Shown here piece after piece: positions 35,779 to 48,548 of a stretch of DNA of 64,000 bases. Each line of letters opens with the position of its first letter. Position 1 is the first letter of the stretch. The position numbers and the translations under genes were made by a program. The notes beneath the pieces were generated by a model. The model was not told the DNA's origin. It made no database searches and saw nothing but the letters and a program-made list of their open reading frames with translations. Origin of the DNA: Neurospora tetraspora (lineage: Eukaryota > Ascomycota > Sordariomycetes > Sordariales > Sordariaceae). Where the stretch lies: contig NW_026944383.1 of NCBI RefSeq assembly GCF_033439725.1, positions 5,456,001 to 5,520,000 on the forward strand, written 5' to 3'.

Positions 35779-37358
35779 GGCGCGGATCTCTTCTGGGGCT
35801 AGGCCTGGTCTACTGCGAATATTATTGAAGTGGTTGTTCTGGTCAACAGTTCTGCTGATGGTTCTTCGTCAGCTTCCGGAAGGTTAGAGGAGATAGGTAG
35901 GTAGAATGGCGCAAGATCGCGAGATAAATCTGAGAAAAAGTTGGGCCCTACTAGGGGCGCACTAGTCCTTTTACTCGGGGCGCATACCAGAAATTATCCC
36001 CCGGGTGAACCGCAACAATCTGTAACTCGAAGAAGCATGTCACTTACCTATACCGCTGACACTTTTATGAAGTCAACCTGCTCAGAAGTTGTTCAATCTA
36101 CGAAAAGAAGGTTCCCAAGGGTCCTGCGGCCCTCCGATCTACGGCCGAGACGCATGCATCAATGCCGGCTACGCAGTATATGAGCACGACGTGTATGGAC
36201 GCCGATGTCGTTGCCGTAGGCTGACAGGGGTTAAATTGATGACACAGCTTACTGCCCCACCATTTCTTTACCTGCCCCGCACCAAGCAAGCCCATCCCGC
36301 AGTGGGAGGTCGGGGAATGCTCTCCTTTTGAACAATAAGATGTGGACAGTTCTGGGGAAGTGATGTCATCGTCACCGTCGCGAGATTTTCTCCATGACCG
36401 TTTGTTGTATTTCTTCTTTATAATAGAGAGTCTTGAGACATGGAAATGGGATAATGCACATGAGTATATCGTATGACGGAGCAGGTACGCGGGCGAGTGG
36501 TCTTCAAGATACATCGAACCCAATGCCCAGTGTATAGTACGATGCACCTCTCTTGCTCTCGTTCCGTTCACACATCACATCATGTCAAAATGCTGTTTGT
36601 GACAAGCTCAGATGGATTACTGTAACGACAATACTGTGAATAGAATCTGATTCATGTGTTTGCGGCTTATCTCGATGCATATCACAATTTTTTCAACTTC
36701 TCGGCAAGATGAGAAAACCTCTCAAGAGAAACAGATGAAAAAAACCTCTTTAAGAGAAACCGATGAATCGTGCCAGCGCCTGGCTACCTTATTCTATATA
36801 TATACTACCTTGTGGTGCAGTGTAAAAATGCTCATGATGCGCCCCATTTTCCGTTTCCCGTAATCCCATGCTTTCCATACCACCTGTCATCGTTGCCGTA
36901 AAAGAAGAAAGAGAACCACCACCATGTGCACCGCCGCCCGTTGTAGTGTTCGTCAAGACCGTGTCCTTTCTGTTGCTAAACGAGTTCCCTTAGCTTTCAG
37001 GTATTGCCATGCAGTGCTTGGTGATCGCAGATCGCTGGGCATATCGATGCACTTCTGTGTGGTGCTGTAACAAATGTTGTCGAAAATGAAAAGAAAAGAG
37101 AACAAATCATAAAGGTGAGAAGACAAAGCAAGCACCCCCCCTGGTCGAAAGGGCTCGCCATGCAAATGCCAAAAATCCCACCAACGCAAAACGCCACGCA
37201 AAAAGGGGATGCTGCAGCAAAGCAAACAAGCAACGCCCGGATTGCTCACATGTTGCTTGAGGGTGGAAGAGATATAGAACTTCTCCGACGCTGATGCTCG
37301 GCAGGAACCCTATATGTCATTGAGTCGGCGAATGTGGCCTCGAAGAGAAGGCTACTGC
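35779..37358. other. intergenic region, aminotransferase promoter and trehalose subunit 3' end
   Basis: No gene seen. A direct repeat of about 25 nt lies at 36714-36738 and 36741-36766 (AAAACCTCT, two variable bases, AAGAGAAAC, then GATGA). The surroundings are more AT-rich than the genes and probably include 3' UTR. Confidence 0.5.
36714..36766. repeat. 25-nt direct repeat, two copies
   Basis: Two nearly adjacent copies sharing AAAACCTCT and AAGAGAAAC, followed by GATGA, with two to three differences. It sits about 600 bp downstream of the trehalose subunit stop codon. Confidence 0.7.
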
Positions 37359-40328
37359 TTACACGACTTGGGACAGCTTCTGGAGAGCTGCAAGAACGCC
37401 TACAAATAAAGTTAGTAACTGGTATATCAACCAAAAGAGAAGAAAAGAGACGGGATCTGCTTACCACTAACGCCCTGGGTCATCGTCGCCTTAGCCTCAG
37501 TGTTTCTATTGCCAAGGCTGACAGTCACCACCTCCTGTACTGTTCCCTCCATGGCCATCTGGTTGGCCCACTTGAAGACCTTCTCGTCGTCACGACCGTC
37601 GCCAATAACCATGAGGAAGTCAACCGGTGATTTGTGCTTCTCATCCGGTCCCATCCGTTTCTGCAAATCAGCGAAGATCCTCTGAGCCGCGGTGCTCTTG
37701 GTCCAATCTATGGGCTCAACAAGCACGCAACCGTCCATGGGAATAGCGTGAACGCGTTGCTCCTCGCAGGCGTCATTGATGTGGCTGGCCAAGTCGGAAG
37801 CTTGTGTAGCGGCCGTCTGGTAATCGTCCGCAGACTTGTAGTGGAACACCAAGGAGCAGCGACGTTCCTCAATCGCCGCTCCCGGCGTACGCTCCAAGTA
37901 GTAGGTCATGATGTCCTGGAGTGAACTCTTCCAAGAGCGGATCTTATTGGAATCGGCCATTTCGGTCCAAGTGTTGCTTCCGCAATCCTTGAGGTAGCAT
38001 CCGCTTTCAGCGATGAGACCAAGGTTAGGGACACGGCGGAAGATCCGGTCAAGCTCCTCTGGACGTCTACCAGACATAACATAAATAGTGTTGCGCTCAT
38101 CGAGCAGAAGATCGTTGAGAACATCCAGGGTGCGTTGAGGGCTGACCGGAATGATTTGATTAACGGGTCCCCAGCTGACAAGAGTTCCCTCGAAGTCAAG
38201 GATGAAAAGGCGGCGTTCGGTGCGCTGGTATTGCTGCAACAACGTGGTCATCGAGAGGCGAGGTACTGCGGTCTGGTCGCGGCTATGTTGCTCCTCGTAG
38301 ACCTTATCCAAGCGGAGCATGAACTCGGAGAACCAGTGCGAGCCGGTGTGAACGTTAACGGCCTCGTACAGCTTCTTCCAGCGGCGCTCCTTCTCCTCGC
38401 CGTCCATCTCGAGGGCCTTCTTGATGGCATCTGCACAAGCCCTGTAGTCCCAAGGGTTCACCGACAACTCATTTCCACTGAACAACGAGGAAGTACCCGT
38501 GAACTCAGAGAGGATCAGTGAGCCGTGCTTCTTCTCGCTGAACTTGCCGTCCTGGCAGAAAAGGTATTCGTGGGATGTGAGGTTCATGCCTTCACGTTGG
38601 CTGGTGATCATGAGAGCATCAGCGATGCTCACCAGCGCAAGGTACTGGGCATAGTCAATGTCCTGCTTGAGGTAGACCACAGGTTGATATGCCAGGTTGG
38701 CCCAGGTAGAGTTGACGCGAGTCACAATGTCAGAAACGGTAGCGTCCAACTCGCTCTTTTCGCTTGTTGAAAGGGCAACCTGAATGAGAACGACCTTGTC
38801 CCTCCACTCAGGGTTCATGTTCAAGAACATCTCGTAGGAGAGGAGCTTCTGACGCACGCCGCGGACGTGGTCGAGCTTGTCGCGGGCTACGATGAGCTTC
38901 TTGCCTGCATAGCGCTCACGCATGATGTCGAGCCAGTGCTTAACTTCGCTCTCTTCTCGGTGACGGCTGAGGCTAACAGGGTCAATACCGATCGGGAGGT
39001 GGATGACGTCGACAAAACGGTCTTCGAGCTGAAGACCATCCGGGGTGGCTTCGACGCTCAGAATGCGGCTGCAGGTCTGGAGGAAATGTCTGGCGTACTC
39101 ACGGATCTGGAATCCGATGAGGTTGGCGCCGAGCATGCCTTCAAGCAGCTGCTTTCGAACAGCCAGACATCTAAAGACCTCTGAAGAAGGGAAGGCAACG
39201 TGCAGGAAAAACCCAATCTTGGCTTCGGGAATCTTCTTCCTAATCATTCCAGGGACCAAGAGGAGGTGGTAATCGTGGATCCAGACCGTGTCTCCTTTCT
39301 TCCAGTTCTTAACAATCTTGTCGGCAAACGCCTGGTTGACGTTCACGTAGTACTTCCACGAGTGATCCTCGTACGCCTTGCTCTTCGGGTTGTCCGGGAT
39401 CTGGTAGTGGAAAACGGGCCACAAGATCTGCTTGCAAAAGTGGGAATAATGGCCGTCGAAGTCTTTGTCCGAACAGAAAACAGTCAGCATGTCGTGCTCA
39501 GTGGCAAGTCTGTCCTCAATGTCCTGGAGTTGTTGAGTGCCCTGGAGGGCGTCCGTTGGCATACCCAAGGTGCCAATCCAGGTGTACTCTTCAAGCTTGC
39601 CATCCCTAGCAGCTGCCACGGCGGCGTTGCGCAAGCCACCGTTACCCTGATCGGCGCTAACGATCTTCCAGTCGGCATGTGCAAATACACGGTCGTGGCT
39701 CTCGCTCCTGACGAGGCTCTGTGGCTGCGTAATGCCTTGGCGACCCATCTCTCTGGCCTTCTGGTTCAAAGCACGGCTGCTGTCGATCAGCGAAGGGGGA
39801 GGCGGCGAGTTGGCACGGGACATTGGCTGGTCCGGCCGGCCGCCCCATGTCGGAGAGCTTCGATCGATTGGAGCACGGTAGCCACCATCGGGAGAGAAGG
39901 GCATTTGGGGAATTTGCACCTTCAATCCATCCTCGTTTGTCCAATGGTCATGGTGCTTGCGGTCTTCCGTCGGTGTGTGCGGAGGAGTGATGTGATCATG
40001 AGCTGGTTGGAACAGGCTGGGAGGTGTGTCGGGGGATGGCTTCCACTTCTTGGGCTTGCTGGCAGGCTTCTGCGAGGCCGAAGCACCTCTTGGCCGGGCA
40101 CCAGGCAGGTTGAAATGAACGGTCTTGGGGAGAAAGCTGTCAAGGTTCCCGTCAAGTCAGTAAATGTATCCATGACCTCATTCCCGACATTTCATTGTTA
40201 GGACCCACCCATCCGAGAGGGGTAGAAGACTCGGACAAGGTAGCCTGGTGCAGAAATGCAATGCAAACGCAAGGTGAAAAAAAGTTCAAACTGGTGAGAG
40301 CTTACATCGAGGCAATAAAAACAGTCAT
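37359..40328 (-). CDS. trehalose-phosphate synthase complex subunit, TSL1/TPS3 type
   Basis: Three exons on the minus strand: 40328-40306 (23 nt), 40136-37465 and 37399-37359, giving 911 aa. The tiny first exon supplies MTVFIAS and joins to a Pro/Lys-rich N-terminus; the last exon adds a helical tail ending QKLSQVV. A glycosyltransferase-20 domain (about residues 165-620) is followed by a trehalose-phosphatase-like domain (about 645-905). Several catalytic residues deviate: the phosphatase nucleophile motif reads LDFEGTL, with Glu where active enzymes have the second Asp (about 657), and the synthase donor-site motif is DKLDHVRG instead of the usual RLDYxKG. IGTLGMPTDAL early in the domain is a hallmark of TSL1/TPS3 subunits. 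I therefore read it as a regulatory/structural subunit of the synthase-phosphatase complex rather than the main enzyme, though residual activity cannot be excluded. Confidence 0.88.
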
Positions 40329-43300
40329 GGTGGGCGGCTGTTAGTGCTAACAAGCTGATAGATCGAAACTTGAAAAGACTGTAAAATCTGCTGAATGGTA
40401 TATAGATGTGATGGAGATGATGGCGACCGGGATGTCTGCTATCGGTCGTCTGTCGTGCTCATCAGATATGACACTGAACGCGTCGCCCAGCTCGAGGGCG
40501 TCGAGGGTTGTATCGGGACTTTTAGGTCGCGTCAGAATCTGTTGGGCGCAGGAACCGGGCGTTCGATGTCGGAGGCGAACAAGACGAGATGGCGGTGCAG
40601 ACAATGGACGTGCGTAAGGTAGGACGAGTCAAGTATGCGGGACTCGGCAGAAGTTGAGGAGGTTGGAGATGGTCGAGCTTCCGCCTGAGGAGGGGGACTC
40701 TAGGTTAGTTATGAGGGAAGAAGGAAGAATTTCATTTGGAATGTGAAAAAAAGTGACCAAAGGACATGGGAGAAGCTAGTGGTAGAGCATGACCAAGACC
40801 ACGGGGTCACGGGCAGGGTAGGCAGCATACCTTAGTTTCAAAAGTAGTGCTTGGGCTGGAAGGCGCGATTACTCTTGGGTCTCTACTGCCAGGGGATTAT
40901 GACGGTGAAGGAAGTGGCAGTGGATGGATGTAATGGACTGAGAGTTCAAAGACGTGAGAGCCTTTCTTTGGGAGAAAGAAGAAAGGAAACTGTTTTATTT
41001 ATCGAGTGTCAGCCCAATGGCATGCATTTCCTTGACATCTGCTGCCCAGACACATGCAGCGGGGCAGTTACATGCAGGTGAAGCTGCCCGAAAAGAGATC
41101 GAGATAGTTGCTCGTAGACGGCCGTCGACTGGACGAGCCGGGTAAACCAACGTGCAGGGCAATGACGAATGTGGTGCTGAGGAACTTGAAGCAGCCCGGC
41201 GTTGTAGTGGAGCCCAGCCTGAAAAGACTGCATTGACCGACACTGACGTAACAGCGAGCTAGCTTCCGGTCGGTGCTAATGCACAAAGAAACTGACCTCT
41301 GCCATCCCGCCGCCGGCCCATCTCCATTCCCATTACGCCCACAGTAAGGTACTCACAGTGAACAGAAAGGCAAGACCGGCTCGACAGCGTGGTAGTTTCC
41401 AACCTCAGACGCGGCACAATCACGTCAACGGGACATGGGTGAAGAAATATAGAGCTCACTTACTCGGAGAAGAACGGGCAAGAACTAAGGGTTTGGTCTC
41501 GAGGGATGATAGGACCTTTTCATCCGGGGATGGGTCACGCTGCTGATGATAAGGACAGAGGCAGACAGAGGGAGTTTCAAGTATTGTGGGAAAGAGTCAA
41601 GGACGACAGAGTGGTGCATATTATGGATGATCAGCTTGTGCAGATGATGAACGGGGATGTGAGGACTCCAGCGAAAGAAACCACGAAACACATGGAAGAG
41701 TGGAGGGCCTTCGGTGATTTTTATTTTGGGCAGCGGATCGCTCGATCGAGGATGTCGACGGGAAGGCGGGGCCGTATGGGCCTGGGGATACCAAACAGAG
41801 ACCTCACAAGCCACTCCGAGATGGGCTGGGCCATACAAATCCTCGAAAAGCAGAACACGGCCTCTTTTCCGGTACCTCAACACTCGCGAGAGAAAAGAAT
41901 GGTGTGGGTCCCGTCAACTGAAGAAGATCTTGGAACATGCAATTTTCAGTCCTCTCAACCATGAATGGCTGGGTCACGGCCAAGCAATTCGCTTGGGTAG
42001 CAGAGTTGTCACAGGCCCTGTTTGCCTGATTGTTCTCTTGACTCGTTCTGCCTTGTCTCTTCATCCAATACTCTGTAATATGAACGGCGTACGTATGCCT
42101 ACCTTGTGCCCAGCCGCTCCTACCTCTAGAGTTTCTGCAACTCGGTCCTGTGGCCGGCCAGTCATCGTGATGATGACTTGCAGAGGGCCAAGAAGGAAGC
42201 ACGTTTTGGCAGTTGCGCCAGGGAACAGGTTGGATTCCCCCTGTTGATGACAGGGATCACGTTGGAATCGTGATGGACGCACCGTAACTGTGGCCCGTGA
42301 AAGGTGGATGAGCTACCGAGGTGAGGGGCCGCAGTCTGACAAGGGTTCGGGGTCCGGAGCAAAGTGACATGCCCTATGGTTGTCTTTTTTGTCAACTTCA
42401 TCCAGTCCCGTCTTGACATGGAAACTCTTCATTTCTTCCTATCCTTTGGTCTTGCCATCTGCCAGAAGCTTGAATCTTACTCGTTATCTTTCTATCTGAC
42501 GGTCTGACCTGACCTCAAGATGCAGGATGGACTGCAGCTCCCATTTGACATGAGCATGACGTTCCCGTGCGATCCTCCCGATTCGATGTCTCGACTTTGG
42601 TGAGACTCGAGATTGCAAAGGTGTCAAACGTGCTTGCTTATCTCTTTCTTCTTCTTGGAGACGGTTGTACCCATCTTTCCTGGAATTAAGTGGTCAGCAA
42701 CCAAGCCCAATCTGGGGCTTGCTTTGTTTCACCAGCACCACCATCACTCTACAACCACCATCCTCTTTCCTGATATCCTATCACGTAATCCTACCTCCCA
42801 TCACGCAGCTTCCAAAGGGCCACATGTCTGCGGCAGCTGATGAGCTCAAACAGCTGTTAGTAAATAGGGCTTGGCCTTACCCGAACAGCAAACCGGTGTA
42901 GCAACATGTTAGTCATAAAGATGCTCGTGATTTCCACAGAGTCCGCAGGAAGGAGTAACTGAAGGAAACCCATCAAGGTTCTGAGCTCGCCGTCCAACAG
43001 ATTTCTTTTTCAGCCGGCGCTAATGTGACACTCAATCGACGTGACGTGCTTGGCCCCAAGAGCCTCGTCTGTAAACGTCCATGTGGATATGTTAGTGCTG
43101 CCCCTGGTCAGCACCGCGAAAGGTACGCGAGGCATAGGACTTGCGGTTTGCGGTTGACACTACGCGTCTACCGGGGGGGAATGGTTAATTCTCGTGAACT
43201 TCAAGTTAGTGCAGACCGGTGGCAGAAGACAGAGCTTTACAAAAGACTAGCACTTACGCCTACGAGAGATCCTGGTTTTCTATAGACTGGAAGTACCACG

Positions 43301-46300
43301 CTAACCGTTCCCGCCCCGGGCAGAGGTGTAACCTATAGATGCCTGCCGGCCTGGATCAAAACCTTCTCAACAACATCACCTTCACAGCCCATCCGTAATT
43401 CGTCCTTGGCGCCTACTGCGGCCTCCCGATCGTGGAACCGAAAGTCTTCGATCCGGCAGGCTTGTTTATCTAGAGTATAGTGTCAAACTTCCCACAAGGA
43501 CCTTTGTACGCCTTGACTCGTGATGTAGGGTATTTGAGCGCCGTTGTCATTTGAAATGTGGTGTACACATATCCGCAAGGCTGGCACTGGCGTCTTGGCC
43601 CAAACGCTCATGTTGCGTTCCTGTGTACAAGAAGACATGGAGATTGGACTGAGGCAGCAGCAGCATCGACATTCGACGGGCCTTCTTCGTTCTTTGCGTA
43701 ACAGACTGGGGGATCGGGTAATCCCTGAGTCTAAACCAGAATAGCTCTAGTGCAAATGTGGGGTTATGGAGGACACACTTGTGACGCACATGGGAAGAGT
43801 ATCACTGGGAATGGCTCTGATGTGCATCGATGGACGCGAAGTTGGTTCCCTGGAAGCTGGCCTTTTGTTGAGCACATGTACCTAGAGATATGAGTGTCAG
43901 AAAGGAAGAAAAGACGATCTTGCTCTATCTTAGTTCTTTGCATTGACGGCGGAAATCAAATCACCTCTGAAAAAATGAGCACCGATGGGATATTTCGCCC
44001 GAATACCACAACCCATCAAGATGAGTTGAGACAAAAGACAGGGACGGCCCAGCAGCCGGCTGTAAGATGCCGTCGATCCGGCAGGCGGTTTTGATAGTCG
44101 CCATAGTCAGAGGCGCATTGCATGCTTCCCAATTTCCGACCTGGCAAGCGATGGGATGGGTTTTCGCGGAATGCGGTGCGATGCTACCAACATCATTCAA
44201 ATACCAACGGGGGTGCGGTTGTTTCGCAACCCATCCACAGTACACAGCACATGGCAAAGAACTAAAGATCCCGGAAAAAAAGACGATTTGATCATCTCTA
44301 TAGATTGGACCCCTTAGACTCTCAGACCCTCTGCCTCCGGGCGTGTTCTCTTTTGTGCTTGGTCGACCGTCCTGAAAGAAAGACGGCACGAAGCGGAAGG
44401 GCTACACGAACACGGCATCAACGTTCAACAAAACCCCTATAAAATCTCCGGATTCCGGTCACGGGGTAGGGCAGAGAGAGAGGCGAGTATGGCATGTGTA
44501 AATAGACCTACCTATTCTATGTATGGGCACAAGAAGGCGCGTTTGCGGACCATGACATAGCAAACTCCTGTCTCCGGTCCTGCCATCGTTGACTTCCACT
44601 TATATTGTCGTTATTGTTGTTGCGTCCAGTCCGGTCGGTCCTGTTGCTCCGGCAGACGACCGGCAGAGTCAATATTTCCCGCCTTATCATAACCTGCCCA
44701 GTAGGATCGGCAGCTTTCGAAACGTGCTGGACTGGACGGGTCGGACGGTCGCTTTATTCCGTTGATCGGCAGATCTTCAGAAGGAGCGACGGCGCGAGGG
44801 CGCTTACCGGCTAGGCTTATAGTGTAGTGATGTACGTAAGCCGCCGTGGTTGATGACCTAAGGACAGTTTTTCGTGACCGTGACTATCGAAAATGTTGAG
44901 AAGTGACGGATCAGAGGATTTCGGTCAGATGAGACGGGACCGACGATGACTTCGATGTAGTTACAAGTGGAAGTCGCAAAGGATGAATGGATGTTGTTTC
45001 CCGTTCAATTTTCGATCGAGATGCACCGTCTTGGCGGCCAGACAGCCAAGAAATAGGCGTTTACAAGGGTGGCTTCTATGACAGCAGGAGCGGAGGAGGG
45101 GAAATTTTCTGTAGAGACTAAGCCAACTGCCAAGCCCAACAGGAGAAGGCGCAGTTGTCAGTCCCACTCGTCGTGAATCGGACGGAACTTTCCAACGGCA
45201 GCAAGAGCGCCGAAGCCCAGAACATGGGATGCCAGAGTTCCAGCTGCTGTGCATGGAATCGATGGATGGGCTTGCCGACTGCCGTTTCAAATGTTCAAAT
45301 GGGTGTGACGATGGGGCAGGTGTGTCCCGATATCTCCCGAGATGCCACTGCATTTCGAGGGCTGCGGTTGGTTGTTGACGAAGTTGGGGAACAGAAAACC
45401 AACGTTTTGCAAATGATGGTTGGGTTTCTGTAGCACAAGGGGCTGTTGAAGATGGAATCTCTTTTTTTTTTTTTTTTCAATCTTTCCTTCTCAGGGTTGT
45501 ATTGGTTGCTATTTTCAATATCCAGCTACCTCCCGCTCCTTCTGGGTTGCGTCTTCAATAACCAAAGAAATAGCTCACCAAGTTCTGATCAAAGATGTCA
45601 TCGCGAAAAGCACGAGGCATAAACCGAATGCTTCTTCATTGGTGTGACGGGCAAACGAAATCACAAAAAAACCGTGAGGCATTTGACAACAGAAAATGTG
45701 ACAAGGGAAGAAGGAACAGATGAAAATGAAATCAATGACCGTTGGACTTGCCGTCTGATCTCCAAAGTCTTGGAAACATGGAAGTCAAGAAGGAAAAAGC
45801 GGGGCCGGCAATAACGGTGACGCCGGACGGCGGCACGGCGGGGCGGGGAATGGAAGGCTCGACTGCTACAGGACCGGGACCCATCGGACAGTGGATGGAA
45901 GCCTCCTTCCTCGATGTGCTTCACAAACAAGAAACGGGAAAGTGCAAAAGCGAAGATGGAAAAGTGGCCGAGATTCTCCCCGTAACTCGCAAGAACCACT
46001 CACAGAAAAGGCCCGTAGTGTGCGTGGTTCATGCTATTGCTTCGGAGACGTTAACCACCATGCCGTCTTTGATAGCGGTCTGCAACTCTGAACATTAACG
46101 AAGATCTTTTCACTAGCTCCAAACGCCATGATCAACCAGCGTCTCTCTACACTAGGTGCTCTAAATGCATATCACTATCCTTGTCTATATCGTGGCATCT
46201 AACGCGCTGCATGATCCGCGCAATGAGAACATTTCCATCCGTAAAATGCTGCCATAGTATCAAAATGCTAAAATGAACACCGCCGGGTATCGCTAAACAT

Positions 46301-46807
46301 AACCACGTCCGTCTGTCTATGGTGCTTCCCATTTTCCAAATCCTTTGAGCGTCTTGTTGGTCCTGGAGTGATCGCGCGGTTTGGTGACATTGAAACAGCG
46401 TCCATCACCACCTACACCTTTGCCCAGCGATTCTGGAACTTTGGCAGAGGCGCAGTCGGCAAACACTTATCAGCCTCACAACACCACCATCCTTTCGAGT
46501 AAAGGTGGTGTGCTGCCAATTTGCAGTTTGACTCGGTCAGGCCTCTTTGGTGAGCCGATAATAGTAGCTAGGCTGACGTCCAAGAAACTTAGCTTCGTGA
46601 ACATTGCCGTAAAAGAGTGTTCCTGGCAGGAAAGGTATGTAGTATCCGAGGCCGGCACGCTCATTTGTGCGAACTGCTGCAAACACCACGGAAGCAAGCC
46701 AAGAAATCAAATCACACCGCTGTGAGGCCTCCACGGGTCAGGTAGAGCCGGTGCTCCCGGGTTCTGTTGGCTGTAGGAGGGTAGGATTCGTTCCCGCTCT
46801 CTCTCCT
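40329..46807. other. 6.5 kb interval without a convincing gene
   Basis: The left part should hold the promoter and 5' leader of the trehalose subunit; two AGGGG stress-element-like pentamers occur at 40691-40695 and 40891-40895. Frames of up to about 150 codons exist (41506-41964, 45742-46098) but they lack recognisable domains and natural-looking composition. A T run occurs at 45462-45478. A possible relic of the small inverted-repeat element lies near 43230-43335. The right end contains the 3' region of RSA4. Confidence 0.5.
43230..43335. mobile_element. possible relic sharing the right end of the 58.8-kb inverted-repeat element
   Basis: GTACCACGCTAACCGTT occurs here (from about 43290) and also in the inverted-repeat element near 58.89 kb. 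In both places it is preceded by GGTTTTCT within about 40 nt and followed by a G/C-rich end resembling GCCxGGxxGAGGTGTA. No clear left terminal repeat is visible, so this may be a truncated relative or chance similarity. Confidence 0.35.
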
Positions 46808-48548
46808 TTAGTTCCTCCATGTCCTCACGGCCTTGTCCTTTCCGCCAGATCCTACCATCTTGCCATCCGGCGACCAGTCGACGGCGTATACCTGGAAGCG
46901 AGTTAGAAAATTTTCATGGAGACACCGACGTCGGGGCTTTCGGTTCACATACCTCGTCTTCGTGTCCGGGAAGGTCCATGGCGAGAGTGCCAGTACGAAC
47001 GTTCCATGCCTTGAGGGTAGTATCTTTGCTAGCCGTGATAAGAAGTCTGCTATCGGCGGACCAGGAGCATTGGTATACCTGAAGTATCAACGTGTTAGAA
47101 CTTTCCCGTCATGGTAAGAGATGCATATTGGAAAGAACTTACGGGTGCAACATGGCCCCTCAAGCTCTTGAGGAACTTGCCGTCCCTAGCATTCCAGAGC
47201 TTCACACTGTTATCCCAACCAACCGAGGCAATCAGAGTGCCATCAGGAGAGAACTGAACCTGGTTCACCTTGTTCTGGTGTCCCAAAAGTCTAGCAACGG
47301 GCTTGGTACCGTTGTTGGTGGGATCCCACAGGTACATGGTAAAATCATCACTGGCAGATACTATCCGCTCAGCAACCTTGCCGTTGATCTTGGCCGCTCT
47401 CTCGAAACGCTCCTTAGCCTTCTCCCTCTTGCCCTCCTCAGTAGCAGGGACGTCCTTGGTGTGGTCGAAGTATGCGGTCCTAAGGGCATGGTCGCTGGAC
47501 AGACCGATGTGGTTGATCCAGTGGGCATGAGATGTGAGGCTGTGTACCAAGGTGCCCTTGACGGCATCGAATACACGGATAACCTTGTCGTGCGAGCCAG
47601 TGTAGATCAGATCGGTTCCACCCCATCGCACGCAGGCAACGGAGCTCTTGTGACCGCTCAGGACATTCTCGGTGCGGCCTGTGTTGACAACCCAAATTCT
47701 GCAGGTACCGTCCTTGCTAGCACTGGCGATCCTAGGAGTGCCGTCTCTCCACAAGTGGTAAGGCTGCCACGCCGTCATCAACACCCATTTGGCGTGGCCC
47801 TTGAAAGGCTGACCAACGGGCTTGCCGGCCTCGGGGTCCCATATCCTCACTGTGCCATCCATGCTGCAGGTCGCTAGTTGCTCTCCATCGGGTCTCCAGT
47901 TGACGCCGAGAACCCAGCCGGTGTGTCCTTTCAGTGTGTGCTTCGGCGTACCGGTATTTGTGTCCCAGATACGGGCTGTGTTGTCGCCACTTCCGGTAGC
48001 AAGGCGACCGGACGAAATAGGAGAGAACTGGGCTGCGAGGATGGGTTGGCCGTGACCGGGAATGCGATGGGCAAGGCGCGAAACTGCTTGTACCCTGAAA
48101 ACAGCCTGGGGCTCGGCGCTAAGTGTGATGGTGGTTCTACGCAGAGAGGTCAGCAAGGCATGTACGTGGTGTTTTTGCTCTTTCTTGGACTGTCATACTC
48201 GAAGGGGTTCTCGACGCCATGCTGCTTGAGAAGGCCGAGGAGGTCGGATGGGTACTGGTCGACAATGATATCCTTGCCGGGAATATGGATGCGGAATCGG
48301 TATGGGGTGAACTCTTCGCGGTCTCTCTCGAGTAGTGTGTTGAGCAAGACGGAGATGTTCTTCTCGGTGGCATCGGCAAAGTTGATTTCGATCACATCGG
48401 TCATCTGGTTGCCATCGCTGTCGACGAAGTTGGCCTTGAAGGAGCCGAGCTCGGGCGCCAGTATCGGGGCGACATCTAGCTGTGTTGTGGTGCGCTCAAT
48501 CTCCTCTCTCTTCTGGCGCTTCGACGGGGGTGGTAGTACTGTCGCCAT
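46808..48548 (-). CDS. rsa4: 60S ribosome assembly factor RSA4/Notchless
   Basis: Four exons on the minus strand: 48548-48199, 48136-47143, 47078-46953 and 46891-46808, giving 517 aa, the usual size. The N-terminal NLE (ubiquitin-like) domain spans about residues 30-115, followed by an eight-bladed WD40 propeller with clear repeats such as LATGSGDNTARIWD, LATCSMDGTVRIWD and IASVGWDNSVKLWN. It ends in TWRN. In yeast, Rsa4 binds pre-60S particles in the nucleus and its NLE domain is pulled by the AAA-ATPase Rea1/Midasin through a metal-dependent contact, driving particle maturation. The last two exons each begin with a VY dipeptide at equivalent positions of successive WD repeats. The splice model is strongly supported because the last two blades only appear after splicing. 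Confidence 0.96.

Noticed and set aside
41506-41964. 152-codon plus-strand frame in the 6.5-kb gap
   Set aside because: No recognisable domain, ordinary low-information composition and no splice partners; listed only as worth an expression check.
45742-46098. 118-codon plus-strand frame, with an internal ATG giving MEVKKEKAGPAITVTPDGG
   Set aside because: The nicest-looking short frame in the gap, but no family match that I recognise and no flanking exon logic; not enough to call a gene.
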